Assembly (NCBI RefSeq): GCF_000585335.1
Contig: NZ_KK073872.1
Coordinates: 1,851,283-1,915,282 of the forward strand
Direction: 5' to 3'
DNA length: 64,000 nucleotides
Source: Cloacibacillus evryensis DSM 19522
GTDB taxonomy: Bacteria > Synergistota > Synergistia > Synergistales > Synergistaceae
The position numbers and the translations under genes are program-made. Shown in pieces: positions 26,131 through 34,944 of the stretch. How positions within the stretch are numbered: the stretch's first letter is position 1; the number at the start of each line of letters is the position of its first letter. The notes below the pieces were generated by a model. The model was not told the DNA's origin, ran no database searches, and saw only the letters and a list, made by a program, of their open reading frames with translations.

Positions 26131-26868
26131 TTATATCATATTCTGCATGTGGCAGCCGCCGAGCTGGTAGTACAGACACTTTCTGCCGCTGCAGGGCGTG
26201 CAGGCACGGGCGGTCGTCGTTGTCTCGTTATCCGCCGACCCAAGCGCTATAAGAGAGCACTGCGTCTTCCCAGGCCGAAAGAACGCGCCGCCGGGCACGC
26301 TCACGCCGATAAGTTTTTCCGTATCGCCCGTCTTTGATATATTTTCTAAAAGATCTTTCGACAGACTTCCCATCCCGGGGTAGAATTCACCGTTGATATA
26401 TAGATTATCACGGTGCGCGCATTCGTCTTTTAGCCAACGGATAAGCTGATCGTGCATCGCATGGAGCGCGATGGAACCTGCGATGTCCAACAGAAAGCCC
26501 GTTATTGTATTTTCTTTATCCGACGACAGCAGGCCCGCCTCTTTCTCAAGACCGGGGCCGATCGTCCATACCATCATTGCGGCCTTTGCAACAGAATCGT
26601 TCGTTTTCACGATGCCTGCGCCGAACTTTTCCTCGGCGTCCGCCGCCGGCATGAAGACGACGCGGGCCGCCGGGCGCAGAAGCTTTTCAGCGGCTTCATT
26701 CTCCCAGTAGTTTAAGAACTCGTCCAGCCCGATTTTTTCTTTGAGCCCTCTCCGCGTGTAAAATTTTTCAAGCGCGGAAAGGTCCGCTTTTAACGGAGGC
26801 CCTTCGGCGTTTAGTATTTTTTCAGGCGTTTCGTCCGCCGACGAATATAAGATGTTTATTCTTTTCAT
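26131..26868 (-). CDS. MetH-activation-domain-like protein linked to corrinoid methyltransferases
   Basis: A 245-residue protein resembling the SAM-binding activation domain of vitamin B12-dependent methionine synthase: the YPGMGSLSKDLLENI segment and FFRPGKTQCSLIALG match the domain's order, and it ends with a Cys cluster CTPCSGRKCLYYQLGGC that could bind metal. Such stand-alone forms accompany corrinoid demethylase operons and probably help reductive reactivation of cob(II)alamin. It follows the reductive activator gene by 26 bp. Start ATG 26868 has GGAGG 11 nt upstream. Exact role is inferred. Confidence 0.78.
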   Translation of the reverse strand: MKRINILYSSADETPEKILNAEGPPLKADLSALEKFYTRRGLKEKIGLDEFLNYWENEAAEKLLRPAARVVFMPAADAEEKFGAGIVKTNDSVAKAAMMVWTIGPGLEKEAGLLSSDKENTITGFLLDIAGSIALHAMHDQLIRWLKDECAHRDNLYINGEFYPGMGSLSKDLLENISKTGDTEKLIGVSVPGGAFFRPGKTQCSLIALGSADNETTTTARACTPCSGRKCLYYQLGGCHMQNMI

Positions 26869-26894
26869 TGCCCGGCGCGCCTCCCGTTCGCAAA

Positions 26895-28508
26895 TCAAAA
26901 GCCCATTGCGGCGACAAACCGCTCCTGAAAATCCGCCAGCGCAGAAAGTTCCACGTACTGCATCTTTTTAGCCGCCTCAAGCGTCCTTGCGTAAAAATCC
27001 GCGGACGCCAGCGCCATGCTTGCGCCCAGGCCGGACGTATTTTTCACGCTTCGTATCTTGTTTCTGTCAACGTTGGGCAAGAGCCCCACGGCGACGGCGC
27101 TTTCAATGTTTATGTTGTTTCCAAAAGCGCCTGCCAGGCAAACTTCCTCAAGCCGGGAGCTTGTGATCCCTTCCCGTTCAAGCATCGCCCCGATGCCGAC
27201 TTTTATCGCCCCTACCGCAAGCTGCACCTCGCGAATATCCTTTTGCGTCAAATAAACGGGGTTCCGGCCGTCTGTCAGCAGCAGCTGCGCCATCCCGCCC
27301 TCCGCGCGGCACATCCTCTTTCCGATCAGCGGAGCCGCCGCCTTATCCGGAGAGTTGAACCTCCCGCCGCGGCCAATAACGCCCTCGCGGAGCGCCAACG
27401 CCACCGCGTCGATGAGCCCCGAGCCGCACAGCCCTTTAGGGGCTGCGCCGCCGATGGTCCGGCAAATGATATCGCCGTCAAGGACACGGACAGACTCGAC
27501 AGCGCCGCCGCATGCGCGCATGCCGTATTTGATCCTGGCTCCTTCGAGCGCCGGTCCGGCCGCCGCGGCGCAGCAGTACATCCCTTTTGAATTTCCGATA
27601 ACGATCTCATTGTTTGTGCCGATATCAACGAGGAGGCGCATCGTATCTTCCGTATCCATATTTAACGCGGCCGCGCCCGCGACTATATCCGCGCCGACAT
27701 ACCCCGCGACATTCGGCAACATCTTTATCATGCCAGCTTTGTTTATTTTTATGCCGACGTCCGAGGCGGGAAAGGGCGGACGGACGAGGAACTCCGGCCT
27801 GTACGGGCTGTGCCCGATGCTTTTTGGCGAGACTCCGCAGAACAGATGTTCCATCACCGTATTGCCCGCTATCGTAATTTCCGTTATATCATCTATTTGA
27901 ATGCCGCTTCGGCGGGCCAAAAGCCCGATATTCCCGTTCATTTCTTTAACGAGCGTTTGCTGCGCGGCGCAAAGGCGCTCTTTCGATTCAGAGGAGAATG
28001 CGATCCTTGAAATGACGTCGTCACCGAAACGCACCTGCGGGTTGACGAAGGCGATCTTATTCATTTCTATGTGAGATTCGAGGTCGAAAAGATATAAAAC
28101 GACCGTAGTTGTGCCGATGTCGACGGAGACGCCGCAGCCATGGGAGCCGGGACGCCAGTCTTCTATCGGGCGGGAAAAACCGTCGAGTATTTTATTGCCC
28201 TCGCTCCCCGCCCTGTCTATGACGAACACAGTACCGTCCGCAGCGATCTGCGCGCAGCACGCAAGACGAACGCCGTTTTTCAGCCCGTCTTCACCGAGGA
28301 CGTCCTTTTCTCTCTGCGTCGGCGGCGACAGCGGGTCGAGCCCGCGCACCGTCTTCACTCTGCACTTTCCGCAGATCCCGGCGCCTCCGCAGTGCCGGCC
28401 GATCTCCGCGCCAGCCTCAGCCGCAGCGTCGGCAAGCGACTCCCCCGCCTTTACGTACGCGGTGATATTATCCGGCTGAAAGACTATTCTGTATTTTCTG
28501 TCGGGCAT
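26895..28508 (-). CDS. Corrinoid reductive activator (RACE/RamA-like, ASKHA domain with 2Fe-2S)
   Basis: A 537-residue protein. Residues ~1-95 are a ferredoxin-like 2Fe-2S domain (HCGGAGICGKCRV with a later LACC), and the rest is the ASKHA-fold ATPase region (GVSVDIGTTTVVLYLFDLES, LLVDIGTNNEIVIGN, LAGAFGNNI). Family members use ATP to reduce inactive Co(II) corrinoid proteins to Co(I). The partner is most likely the corrinoid protein at 31.8-32.5 kb. Start ATG 28508 has GGAGG 11 nt upstream; 36 extra in-frame bases upstream are probably untranslated. Confidence 0.9.
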   Translation of the reverse strand: MPDRKYRIVFQPDNITAYVKAGESLADAAAEAGAEIGRHCGGAGICGKCRVKTVRGLDPLSPPTQREKDVLGEDGLKNGVRLACCAQIAADGTVFVIDRAGSEGNKILDGFSRPIEDWRPGSHGCGVSVDIGTTTVVLYLFDLESHIEMNKIAFVNPQVRFGDDVISRIAFSSESKERLCAAQQTLVKEMNGNIGLLARRSGIQIDDITEITIAGNTVMEHLFCGVSPKSIGHSPYRPEFLVRPPFPASDVGIKINKAGMIKMLPNVAGYVGADIVAGAAALNMDTEDTMRLLVDIGTNNEIVIGNSKGMYCCAAAAGPALEGARIKYGMRACGGAVESVRVLDGDIICRTIGGAAPKGLCGSGLIDAVALALREGVIGRGGRFNSPDKAAAPLIGKRMCRAEGGMAQLLLTDGRNPVYLTQKDIREVQLAVGAIKVGIGAMLEREGITSSRLEEVCLAGAFGNNINIESAVAVGLLPNVDRNKIRSVKNTSGLGASMALASADFYARTLEAAKKMQYVELSALADFQERFVAAMGF

Positions 28509-28637
28509 TGAAGTCCGTACCTCCGAACGTTGAACTATCGGCAAATACTTTATTTTACATTTTCTGCGGCATGGTTTCTCGCGATGCGTAACAATGCCGG
28601 GAGCCCGGCTGTTTTCAAAACAGGCGAATAACTATGG

Positions 28638-29297
28638 CTAAAAAACCTTCTTAAGCGTTTTGCTGACGGCTATTTCGAAAACCTGATTGATGTGCTTACG
28701 CATCAAATCCTGGGCTTCCAAAACTTGTTTGCTCCGTATCAGCTTTACGATCTCACGGTGCTCGTTTACCGAAGCGGGCGTGAATTTGTGCGGCGTGCCC
28801 ATCCATGAGAGGCGCTGCAGTTTTTCTATGGTGTTCACGAGCTGTTCGAGCAATATTGGGTTTCCCGTGATCTGTGCGAGATACAGATGAAACTCTTCGT
28901 TTGATTCGGTTTGTTTTGAATGCTTCGCGGCTTCCGGAGACGTCTCCTGCCCTTCCGCCAAAAACTCAAGATGATCAAGCTGTTCTTTTTCGGCATATTG
29001 GGCGGCATAATAGATATTGGCGTTTTCCAGCACCGATCGAAACTGGAAAAGGTTGCGCATATCTTCCAGCGTGATTTCGCTTACCATATATCCTTTGTGC
29101 GGGAACACCTTAACGAGCCCGTCATGTTTAAGCAGAGAGAGCGCTCCCCTTACGCTTGTCGGGCTTGCGTCGTAGATTTCCGAAATCTGACGTTCCGTAA
29201 GGAATTCTCCCGGTTTCATGCGAAGCCCAATGATATCCTGCCTCAACGATTCATATATTTGCGTTACAAGGTCGCTCTTCTTCGTTCTGCCGCCCAT
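28638..29297 (-). CDS. GntR family regulator (FCD/FadR subfamily)
   Basis: A 219-residue regulator: N-terminal winged helix (IYESLRQDIIGLRMKPGEFLTERQISEIYDASPTSVRGALSLLKHDG, ~residues 14-60) and a helical FCD ligand domain with metal-type His/Asp residues. It sits between the aminotransferase and the corrinoid activator gene, inside the demethylation locus. A palindrome shared by the two nearby catabolic promoters, and a partial copy just ahead of this gene, make it the obvious candidate to bind them. Start ATG 29297 has GAGGTGG upstream. Confidence 0.9.
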   Translation of the reverse strand: MGGRTKKSDLVTQIYESLRQDIIGLRMKPGEFLTERQISEIYDASPTSVRGALSLLKHDGLVKVFPHKGYMVSEITLEDMRNLFQFRSVLENANIYYAAQYAEKEQLDHLEFLAEGQETSPEAAKHSKQTESNEEFHLYLAQITGNPILLEQLVNTIEKLQRLSWMGTPHKFTPASVNEHREIVKLIRSKQVLEAQDLMRKHINQVFEIAVSKTLKKVF

Positions 29298-29309
29298 GCT
29301 TTTCCACCT

Positions 29310-29325
29310 CAGTAAGTATTCAGAG
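29310..29325 (-). promoter_or_regulatory. Partial copy of the shared operator ahead of gntR
   Basis: The plus-strand sequence CAGTAAGTATTCAGAG keeps the first 11 bases of the full operator CAGTAAGTATTTACTG found at 39070-39085. It lies 12 bp before the gntR start codon and touches its ribosome site, which suits autoregulation. The second half-site is poor. Confidence 0.35.
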
Positions 29326-29464
29326 AGTATCCGGATTTATATTCTCACAAGAGGCGGGCAGGTGTCAAGCCGCCGTTCCTTCAACCTTGCCGCACTCCGC
29401 CCGCTAATCCGCCCGGACGCCGGCCGTATGAATACTCCGCCGCCTCGTTCTATTTGCGCCCGCA

Positions 29465-30643
29465 CTAACGCAGGCCGTCGACGGCCTCTTTTATCCTGCG
29501 CATACCTTCTTCGATATAATCATATTCCCGGCAGTAAGCGATGCGGATGTGCCCCGCGGCTCCAAACACCTCTCCCGGAACGACGGAGACGCCGGCGTTT
29601 TCCAAAAGCCACGAGCAGAACTTGAATCCGTCCATATTAAGCGAAGATATCCTGGGGAACGCATAGAATGCTCCGGCCGGCTTGATCGCCTCAAACCCCT
29701 CTATTCGCCCGATCCATTGCGCGACCATATCGCGGCGCCGCCCGTATTCGGCGATCATCTTTTTTACGTCGCCGTCGGCATGCGCGAATGCGGCCGCGAC
29801 TCCGGCCTGTGCAAAAGAATTGGCGCAGGTCGTAAGGTTCTGATGACATTTATTGAGGTATGGCGTCATTTCTTCCGGCGACACGGCCCAACCTATGCGC
29901 CATCCCGTCATCGACCATGTTTTTGAGGCGGCCGAGACCGTAACTGTACGTTCTTCCATTCCTTTAAAGCTGCCGATGCTGACATGCTCGCCCTCATAAA
30001 GGAACTTTTCGTAACATTCGTCGGAGATAACAAGGAGGTCTTTGGAGATTGCTAACGCCGCTATTTCTTCAAGGTTGCCGCGCGTCAGCACCGCTCCGCT
30101 TGGATTATTCGGGGTGTTGATCAATATGGCTTTTGTCCTGGGCGTTATCGCCTCTGCGATATCGTCCACGCTCAGCGCAAAACCTCTTTCCATTGAGGTC
30201 GGGACATTGACCATGACGGCTCCGGTCAAGGCGATCTCGTCGGCGTATGCGGAAAAATACGGGGACGGCACGATTATTTCGTCGCCCGGGTCAAGGATCG
30301 TCAGCAGCGAGGCGGTGATCGCCTCCATCGCGCCGTTGGTGATCACGACGCCGCGCTGCGCGTTGGCCTGCATGTTGTTTTCTCTGCGGTATTTTTCCGC
30401 CACGGCCTCGCGCAGCTCTTCGGTTCCCTGCATATTTGTGTAGTGGACGTCTCCGGAGTCAAGCGCGGATTTTACCGCCTCTTTTGCGCACGCCGGTGAA
30501 TCGAAATCCGGCCTGCCTATTTCCATATGAATTATGCTTCTGCCCTCTTTTTCAAGCTCATTCGCGCGGGAGAGTATTTCGCGGATCCCGCCGCTCATCT
30601 TTATCGAAGACATCCGTTTGTTCGGGAACTTAACGCTTGTCAT
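29465..30643 (-). CDS. PLP-dependent aminotransferase, class I/II
   Basis: A 392-residue fold-type I aminotransferase (AspC/AlaA-like). The PLP lysine is in VSAASKTWSMTGWRIGWAV (~K238); other landmarks are NTPNNPSGAVLTRGNL and the substrate carboxylate-binding Arg near the C-terminus (IRIAYCREY). It lies 97 bp downstream of the UroD-type methyltransferase gene at the end of the demethylation operon, so it probably processes the amino acid left after demethylation/dehydration. Start ATG 30643 has AAGGAG upstream. Substrate unknown. Confidence 0.9.
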   Translation of the reverse strand: MTSVKFPNKRMSSIKMSGGIREILSRANELEKEGRSIIHMEIGRPDFDSPACAKEAVKSALDSGDVHYTNMQGTEELREAVAEKYRRENNMQANAQRGVVITNGAMEAITASLLTILDPGDEIIVPSPYFSAYADEIALTGAVMVNVPTSMERGFALSVDDIAEAITPRTKAILINTPNNPSGAVLTRGNLEEIAALAISKDLLVISDECYEKFLYEGEHVSIGSFKGMEERTVTVSAASKTWSMTGWRIGWAVSPEEMTPYLNKCHQNLTTCANSFAQAGVAAAFAHADGDVKKMIAEYGRRRDMVAQWIGRIEGFEAIKPAGAFYAFPRISSLNMDGFKFCSWLLENAGVSVVPGEVFGAAGHIRIAYCREYDYIEEGMRRIKEAVDGLR

Positions 30644-30739
30644 CTCATATCTCCTTCTAACTTCGCATAAACTATCGCGTTTTGCGAAGCGAAAAAAGCT
30701 CTGCGCCAGGCGCGTCGGAAGCTCGGCGGCGCGCCTGTG

Positions 30740-31759
30740 CTACATGTTCTTGTTTGTATAAAATTCGTCTACAGCGTTAAAGAACGCGTCGATGTTGTCC
30801 CAGCTGCTCTGCGCCGGGATGTCGCATCCGGACGATATGACGAAGTTCGGGAACTGCCAGCACTCGTCGAGCACGCGCAGAGTGTCCTCGCGGATCGATT
30901 CCGGCGTGCCGTTGCGGAACTGCGAGGCGGGGTCTATGTTGCCCATCGCGATCACGTCGGGCGGAAGTAGCTCCATCATTTTTTTCATTGAGATGGAATT
31001 TCCGAAATGGTACGCGGAAGCGTTCAGCCGAAGCAGCGAATCCGTCATTTTCACCACGGAAGCCCCGCAGTTATGATAAATAACGGCAAAATCGTCGTCC
31101 TTGACGGCGTCTATGATCTCTTTGACATACGGCTCCGAGAATTTTTTTGCAAGGCCGGGAGAGAGTAGCCCCGTCAGCGGCTCCGCCATAACGATCCCGT
31201 TTGCGCCGGCGTCTTTGTATGCCTGTGAATACTTTATAAGGAACTGTACGGTTTTTTTCAGCACCGTGTGCATAATTTCAGGGTTCTCGATGCACATCAT
31301 CATGGCCGTCGTCACGTCCACAAGGCGCCCCGCAAGCGAGAAGGGGCCGATAATGCCGGCAAAGACGGGGCGGTCGGTTATCAGGCCGCATGCTTTGGAG
31401 ATGCCGTCTATATAGCACCCCGTGCGGAACGCGCCCACTTCGGGCACTTTTAAAGCGTCCGCGTCCTCCTGTGATTTTACCAACGCGCCGATAACGGTAG
31501 GGACTTCGTCGTCAAAAAAGCGCACGGTCGATCCAAACGCCTCCGCCTCGACGGAAAGATCCATCATGCTGACCGACGCGGAGGTGTCGAGCCTGTCCGC
31601 GATCATCTTCATGCCCTTTGCCTGCAGTTCGCTCCTGCCGATGAGTTCCGTCACGCTTATGCCCATCAACGACGTTGAGGGGAACGACAGCACCGGCATC
31701 GACTTTTTTCTCTTGACTCCTATTTGATCGTTTAACCATTCCTGTATAAGTTTCGACAT
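30740..31759 (-). CDS. UroD-family corrinoid methyltransferase (MtaA/MtbA-like)
   Basis: A 339-residue uroporphyrinogen-decarboxylase-fold protein of the methyltransferase branch: it has a probable zinc site (YHNCG, His and Cys at ~240, and SSGCDIP with a third Cys at ~312), as in MtaA/MtbA. It would take the methyl group from the corrinoid protein and pass it to an acceptor; in bacteria this is probably a folate or other thiol, not coenzyme M. Start ATG 31759 is 9 nt after GGGAGG; ATG 31768 abuts that site. It lies 67 bp after the corrinoid protein gene. Confidence 0.85.
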   Translation of the reverse strand: MSKLIQEWLNDQIGVKRKKSMPVLSFPSTSLMGISVTELIGRSELQAKGMKMIADRLDTSASVSMMDLSVEAEAFGSTVRFFDDEVPTVIGALVKSQEDADALKVPEVGAFRTGCYIDGISKACGLITDRPVFAGIIGPFSLAGRLVDVTTAMMMCIENPEIMHTVLKKTVQFLIKYSQAYKDAGANGIVMAEPLTGLLSPGLAKKFSEPYVKEIIDAVKDDDFAVIYHNCGASVVKMTDSLLRLNASAYHFGNSISMKKMMELLPPDVIAMGNIDPASQFRNGTPESIREDTLRVLDECWQFPNFVISSGCDIPAQSSWDNIDAFFNAVDEFYTNKNM

Positions 31760-31825
31760 TTTAGACATCCTCCCTGCATATATGATATAAAAATTTATCG
31801 TCGCGGCGCGGCCGCGCTTAATATT

Positions 31826-32458
31826 TTATTTTACGCCGAGCAGTTCTTTCGCGACGGAAACCGCGGAGGTCGCGTCGGAAGAATAATGCGCGCCTATCCT
31901 GGCGGCGAACGCCGGAGAGATCGGAGCGCCGCCGACCATTACCTGCACTTTGCCGTCAAGCCCCTCGCCTTTGATATCCTCTATGACCTCTCTCATTTTA
32001 TCCATCGTCGTCGTCAGCATGGCCGACATGGCGAGTATGTCGGGATTTTCCTCTTTTATCCTGGCGATGATTTCCTTTGAGCTCTTGTCGACGCCCATGT
32101 TCACCACCTGGAACCCTGCGCCCTCAAGCATCATCTGCACCAGTTTCAACCCTATATCGTGCAGGTCGCCTTCGACGGTCACGGCAAGTACCTTTCCACA
32201 GGAAACGATGCCGGCATCCTTAAGATATGGAAAAAGGTATTCGACGCCCGCCTGAAGAGTCTTAGCCGACATCAACACTTCGGGAACGAACATTTCTCCG
32301 TCCTTGAAGAGCACGCCGACTTCCGTCATTCCGGCGATCAGGCCCTGCTTTAAAATTTCCCCGGCCTGAATATTTTCATCGATTGCCTGCCTGCACAGCT
32401 CTTTCACTTCACCTGGCTCTCCGTCCATAACGGCGCCGGATATTTCTTCTAAAATCAT
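31826..32458 (-). CDS. Corrinoid (B12-binding) methyl carrier protein
   Basis: A 210-residue two-domain protein: a helical cap (residues ~1-85) and a cobalamin-binding Rossmann domain with the lower-ligand motif EGDLHDIG (~residues 104-111), SAML and GGAPIS signatures. It is of the MttC/MtbC type and would accept a methyl group from the MttB homologue encoded 79 bp upstream, then present it to the UroD-type methyltransferase. Start ATG 32458 has AAGGAG upstream. High confidence in family, moderate in partner. Confidence 0.93.
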   Translation of the reverse strand: MILEEISGAVMDGEPGEVKELCRQAIDENIQAGEILKQGLIAGMTEVGVLFKDGEMFVPEVLMSAKTLQAGVEYLFPYLKDAGIVSCGKVLAVTVEGDLHDIGLKLVQMMLEGAGFQVVNMGVDKSSKEIIARIKEENPDILAMSAMLTTTMDKMREVIEDIKGEGLDGKVQVMVGGAPISPAFAARIGAHYSSDATSAVSVAKELLGVK

Positions 32459-32537
32459 ATTTTCTATCTCCTTTCACATATATTTTTCGCGGCGGCGGAA
32501 ACAACAGGTATCCAAGGCCAAAATAATTTTACAGGCA

Positions 32538-34043
32538 TTATCTTTCGCTCCAGATTTTTCCGGCGTCAGGCGGCATGTCCGGGAATTCCTTCCTTATTGC
32601 CTCCTCGATGTCGGGGTCGATCGGGAGCGGTTTATGGTTTGCCAGGATATCCCTAGCTATTTCGTTCGCTTTTTTGAGATACGAGGGAGACCCTGCCTCC
32701 TGCCACGTCGAAAAAGTTTTTCTGTCCGAAAGTTTGGGATAAAAGAATTCGGAGCGCATATACTGCATGGTTATCGGATCTTCAAGGAAGACACCGCCAT
32801 GTCCCTGTTTTTTTATGGATTCAAAGCCCAGGGTCTCCTCGTTGACCTCGATCCCGCGAAGTACTCGTTTGGCCATTGCAGTATATTCATTGGCCATCAC
32901 GTAAGCTTCATAGGAGAGATTTAAGCCGCTTTCTATCAGCCCGAACGTGCCATGCGCAAAATTGGCTCCCGACATGGACTGAAACATATCCCCCACGGCG
33001 ATTTCCATTCCGCACTGCGCGTCGACGACCTTTGCATCGCTGTGCCCGCAGGTCGTATAGCTGGGGATATTATGCCAGTGCGCTATCTGGTTCGCCGCAC
33101 AGTTCTGTATCCATCCTTCGACGGAGGCAAATGTGAACTCCCCCGTCCTGTGGTCCATGCTGACGGGAACGGCCGAATAAAAACACGGATGGCCGGCCTT
33201 CGCGAGCTGCACCGTTATGATTGTCATCAAAGCTTCAACATTGCAGAGAACAAGCTGAGAAGCCAGCGTGCCTGGACAGGTCGTGCCAAGCGTCGGGGCG
33301 GACGGCGAGGCGACGGGGAAGCCGTATTTTACGGATTCAAGCAATGTCTCGGTCCATTTCCCATCCATGATCAGAGGGCTGATGACGCCGCATACAAGCG
33401 TAAAGAACGGCCTTTCACGGCTTGCGCCTTCCTGCCCCAATATCATGTTGCAGAGCTTATATAATTTGGAAACGCTGGACGGCCTATAGATGCCCACAGA
33501 CAGATGCTTTGACGAATTCTTCGCCATCGTGAAGGCCCTGACGATATCGGAATCTTCCCTCTTGACGTCGATTTCATGGGGATAACAGCAAACCTGGACG
33601 ATGTCGGCATTCTCAAGGGCGTCGCAAAGGCGGGTGCCCGCCGCCAGATCATACAGCGTCGACTCGCGCCTCTCGCCCGTTTCAAGATCGGTGACGGTGA
33701 CCGCCTCGCCGGCCGTGGCATTATAGACACGTGAACCTCCCTGAAGAATATTGTGCCTTGGGTCTCTGCCGTATTGAGTGAATTCCTTTGGGGCCGCGGC
33801 GATGCAATAATCTACGATCTCCTTGCCTATCTTGCATATTCCGGTATTCTCGTCTACTACCGCCCCGGCCTTGCGCCACAGCTCTCTTGCCGGCGCGGAT
33901 TTTATACAGACGCCCACTTCCTCAAATATTTTCAGGGACGTGTTATGTATTTCCTCAATTTGCCCCTCTGTGAGAGGACGGTAAATATTTCCCTCATAGA
34001 CAATTTTCTCGGCGCTTGCCCGCATTTTTGACCTTCGCATCAT
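32538..34043 (-). CDS. MttB-superfamily methyltransferase without pyrrolysine
   Basis: A 501-residue member of the trimethylamine methyltransferase family. The frame has no internal amber codon, so it is a non-pyrrolysine member like the glycine betaine (MtgB), proline betaine (MtpB) and carnitine (MtcB) demethylases. Recognisable parts are RPLTEGQIEEIHNTSLKIFEEVGV near the N-terminus and SGANFAHGTFGLIESGLNLSYEAYVMANE around residue 375. It probably demethylates a quaternary amine on to the corrinoid protein. Its operon mates (aconitase X, RidA, aminotransferase) suggest a hydroxylated amino-acid betaine. Start ATG 34043 has AAAGGA upstream. Confidence 0.9.
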   Translation of the reverse strand: MMRRSKMRASAEKIVYEGNIYRPLTEGQIEEIHNTSLKIFEEVGVCIKSAPARELWRKAGAVVDENTGICKIGKEIVDYCIAAAPKEFTQYGRDPRHNILQGGSRVYNATAGEAVTVTDLETGERRESTLYDLAAGTRLCDALENADIVQVCCYPHEIDVKREDSDIVRAFTMAKNSSKHLSVGIYRPSSVSKLYKLCNMILGQEGASRERPFFTLVCGVISPLIMDGKWTETLLESVKYGFPVASPSAPTLGTTCPGTLASQLVLCNVEALMTIITVQLAKAGHPCFYSAVPVSMDHRTGEFTFASVEGWIQNCAANQIAHWHNIPSYTTCGHSDAKVVDAQCGMEIAVGDMFQSMSGANFAHGTFGLIESGLNLSYEAYVMANEYTAMAKRVLRGIEVNEETLGFESIKKQGHGGVFLEDPITMQYMRSEFFYPKLSDRKTFSTWQEAGSPSYLKKANEIARDILANHKPLPIDPDIEEAIRKEFPDMPPDAGKIWSER

Positions 34044-34077
34044 ATATTGTCCTTTCTAAAGACAACTCGGCAAAATA

Positions 34078-34476
34078 CTAAACGTTTTTGTCTTCGTTTG
34101 ATCGATCCAGCGCGACCACGGCACAAAGTTCAAGTCTCAGGCCGAGATATATTTCCTTCGCAATAGTGGCGACCCTCGCCGGATAGCCGTTTGGAAAATA
34201 CTTGGCATACGTGCTGCTGAAACCGGGAAAATCGTCGTTTGACAAAAGAATGACCTGAGTAAAGAGTACATCGTCAAGACCAGCGCCCAGCTTTTCTACA
34301 ACTTTCTTAAGGTTGTCAAGCGCCCTGGCGGTTTCTTCTTCTATTGTTCCCCGCACCGGCTGATTATTTTCGTCAAGACTCATCTGCCCTGAAATAAAGG
34401 CAACCCCATTGGCATACGCGACGTCAGAATAGGTCTTCCCAGACCAGTCGGAAAGATTCAATACTTTTTTCATCAT
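34078..34476 (-). CDS. RidA family (imine/enamine deaminase) protein
   Basis: A 132-residue RidA/YjgF homologue. The conserved Arg that binds the carboxylate of imino acids is in NGYPARVATIAKE (~R107), and VAFISGQMSLDENN and the C-terminal LELCAVVALD are family features. RidA hydrolyses 2-aminoacrylate and related enamines/imines, which fits a locus with a dehydratase (aconitase X) acting on amino acids. Start ATG 34476 has GGAGG 10 nt upstream. It lies between the aconitase X small subunit and mttB. Confidence 0.92.
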   Translation of the reverse strand: MMKKVLNLSDWSGKTYSDVAYANGVAFISGQMSLDENNQPVRGTIEEETARALDNLKKVVEKLGAGLDDVLFTQVILLSNDDFPGFSSTYAKYFPNGYPARVATIAKEIYLGLRLELCAVVALDRSNEDKNV

Positions 34477-34517
34477 TAGAGATATACCTCCATTGTATTA
34501 TTTGTAAATACCTTCAT

Positions 34518-34940
34518 CTAATTTTTTCTCCATACTTCGACAGTTCCCTTTTCACCGTCGATTACAAGCCGGTCGCCGTCATGTATGACGGAAAAAGGAT
34601 CCGGCTGCTTGACACAGACCGCGGGCGTATTGGTAGTTACAAGCGCCACTCCTACCCTTGTGTCAACGTTTTTAAGCACCCACCCTTTGGGCGAATGACC
34701 GTTGGCCTTCAATGCGGTGAAATGGCAAGACCATCCGACTGAGCCTTTCCCTCCCGGCACCACAAGGATCATGCCCGCCACGGATTCGCCCCTGTGTATG
34801 TTGTCTTTTTCGATAATGAGCCCTTCGCTTGTAATGCCGGACCATCCGGCGATACTGTCCGGCAGGACCATTGCGCGGCCTTCGACCTTGCCGTCAATCA
34901 GAGCTCTTCCCGTAAGAGAAGCTATCAGTTTTTCGTCCAT
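34518..34940 (-). CDS. Aconitase X small (swivel, DUF126) subunit
   Basis: A 140-residue swivelling-domain subunit of aconitase X. The motif GGKGSVGWSCHF at ~residues 60-71 includes the Ser that is catalytic in characterised members. Known enzymes dehydrate cis-3-hydroxy-L-proline (bacteria) or mevalonate 5-phosphate (archaea). Start ATG 34940 has GGAGG 7 nt upstream and lies 4 bp after the large subunit stop codon. Together with the large subunit it should form the heterodimer. Confidence 0.88.
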   Translation of the reverse strand: MDEKLIASLTGRALIDGKVEGRAMVLPDSIAGWSGITSEGLIIEKDNIHRGESVAGMILVVPGGKGSVGWSCHFTALKANGHSPKGWVLKNVDTRVGVALVTTNTPAVCVKQPDPFSVIHDGDRLVIDGEKGTVEVWRKN

Positions 34941-34944
34941 GATC

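Noticed and set aside
32538-34043. Pyrrolysine-containing MttB
   Set aside because: The frame has no internal TAG over its full length, so it belongs to the non-pyrrolysine branch.
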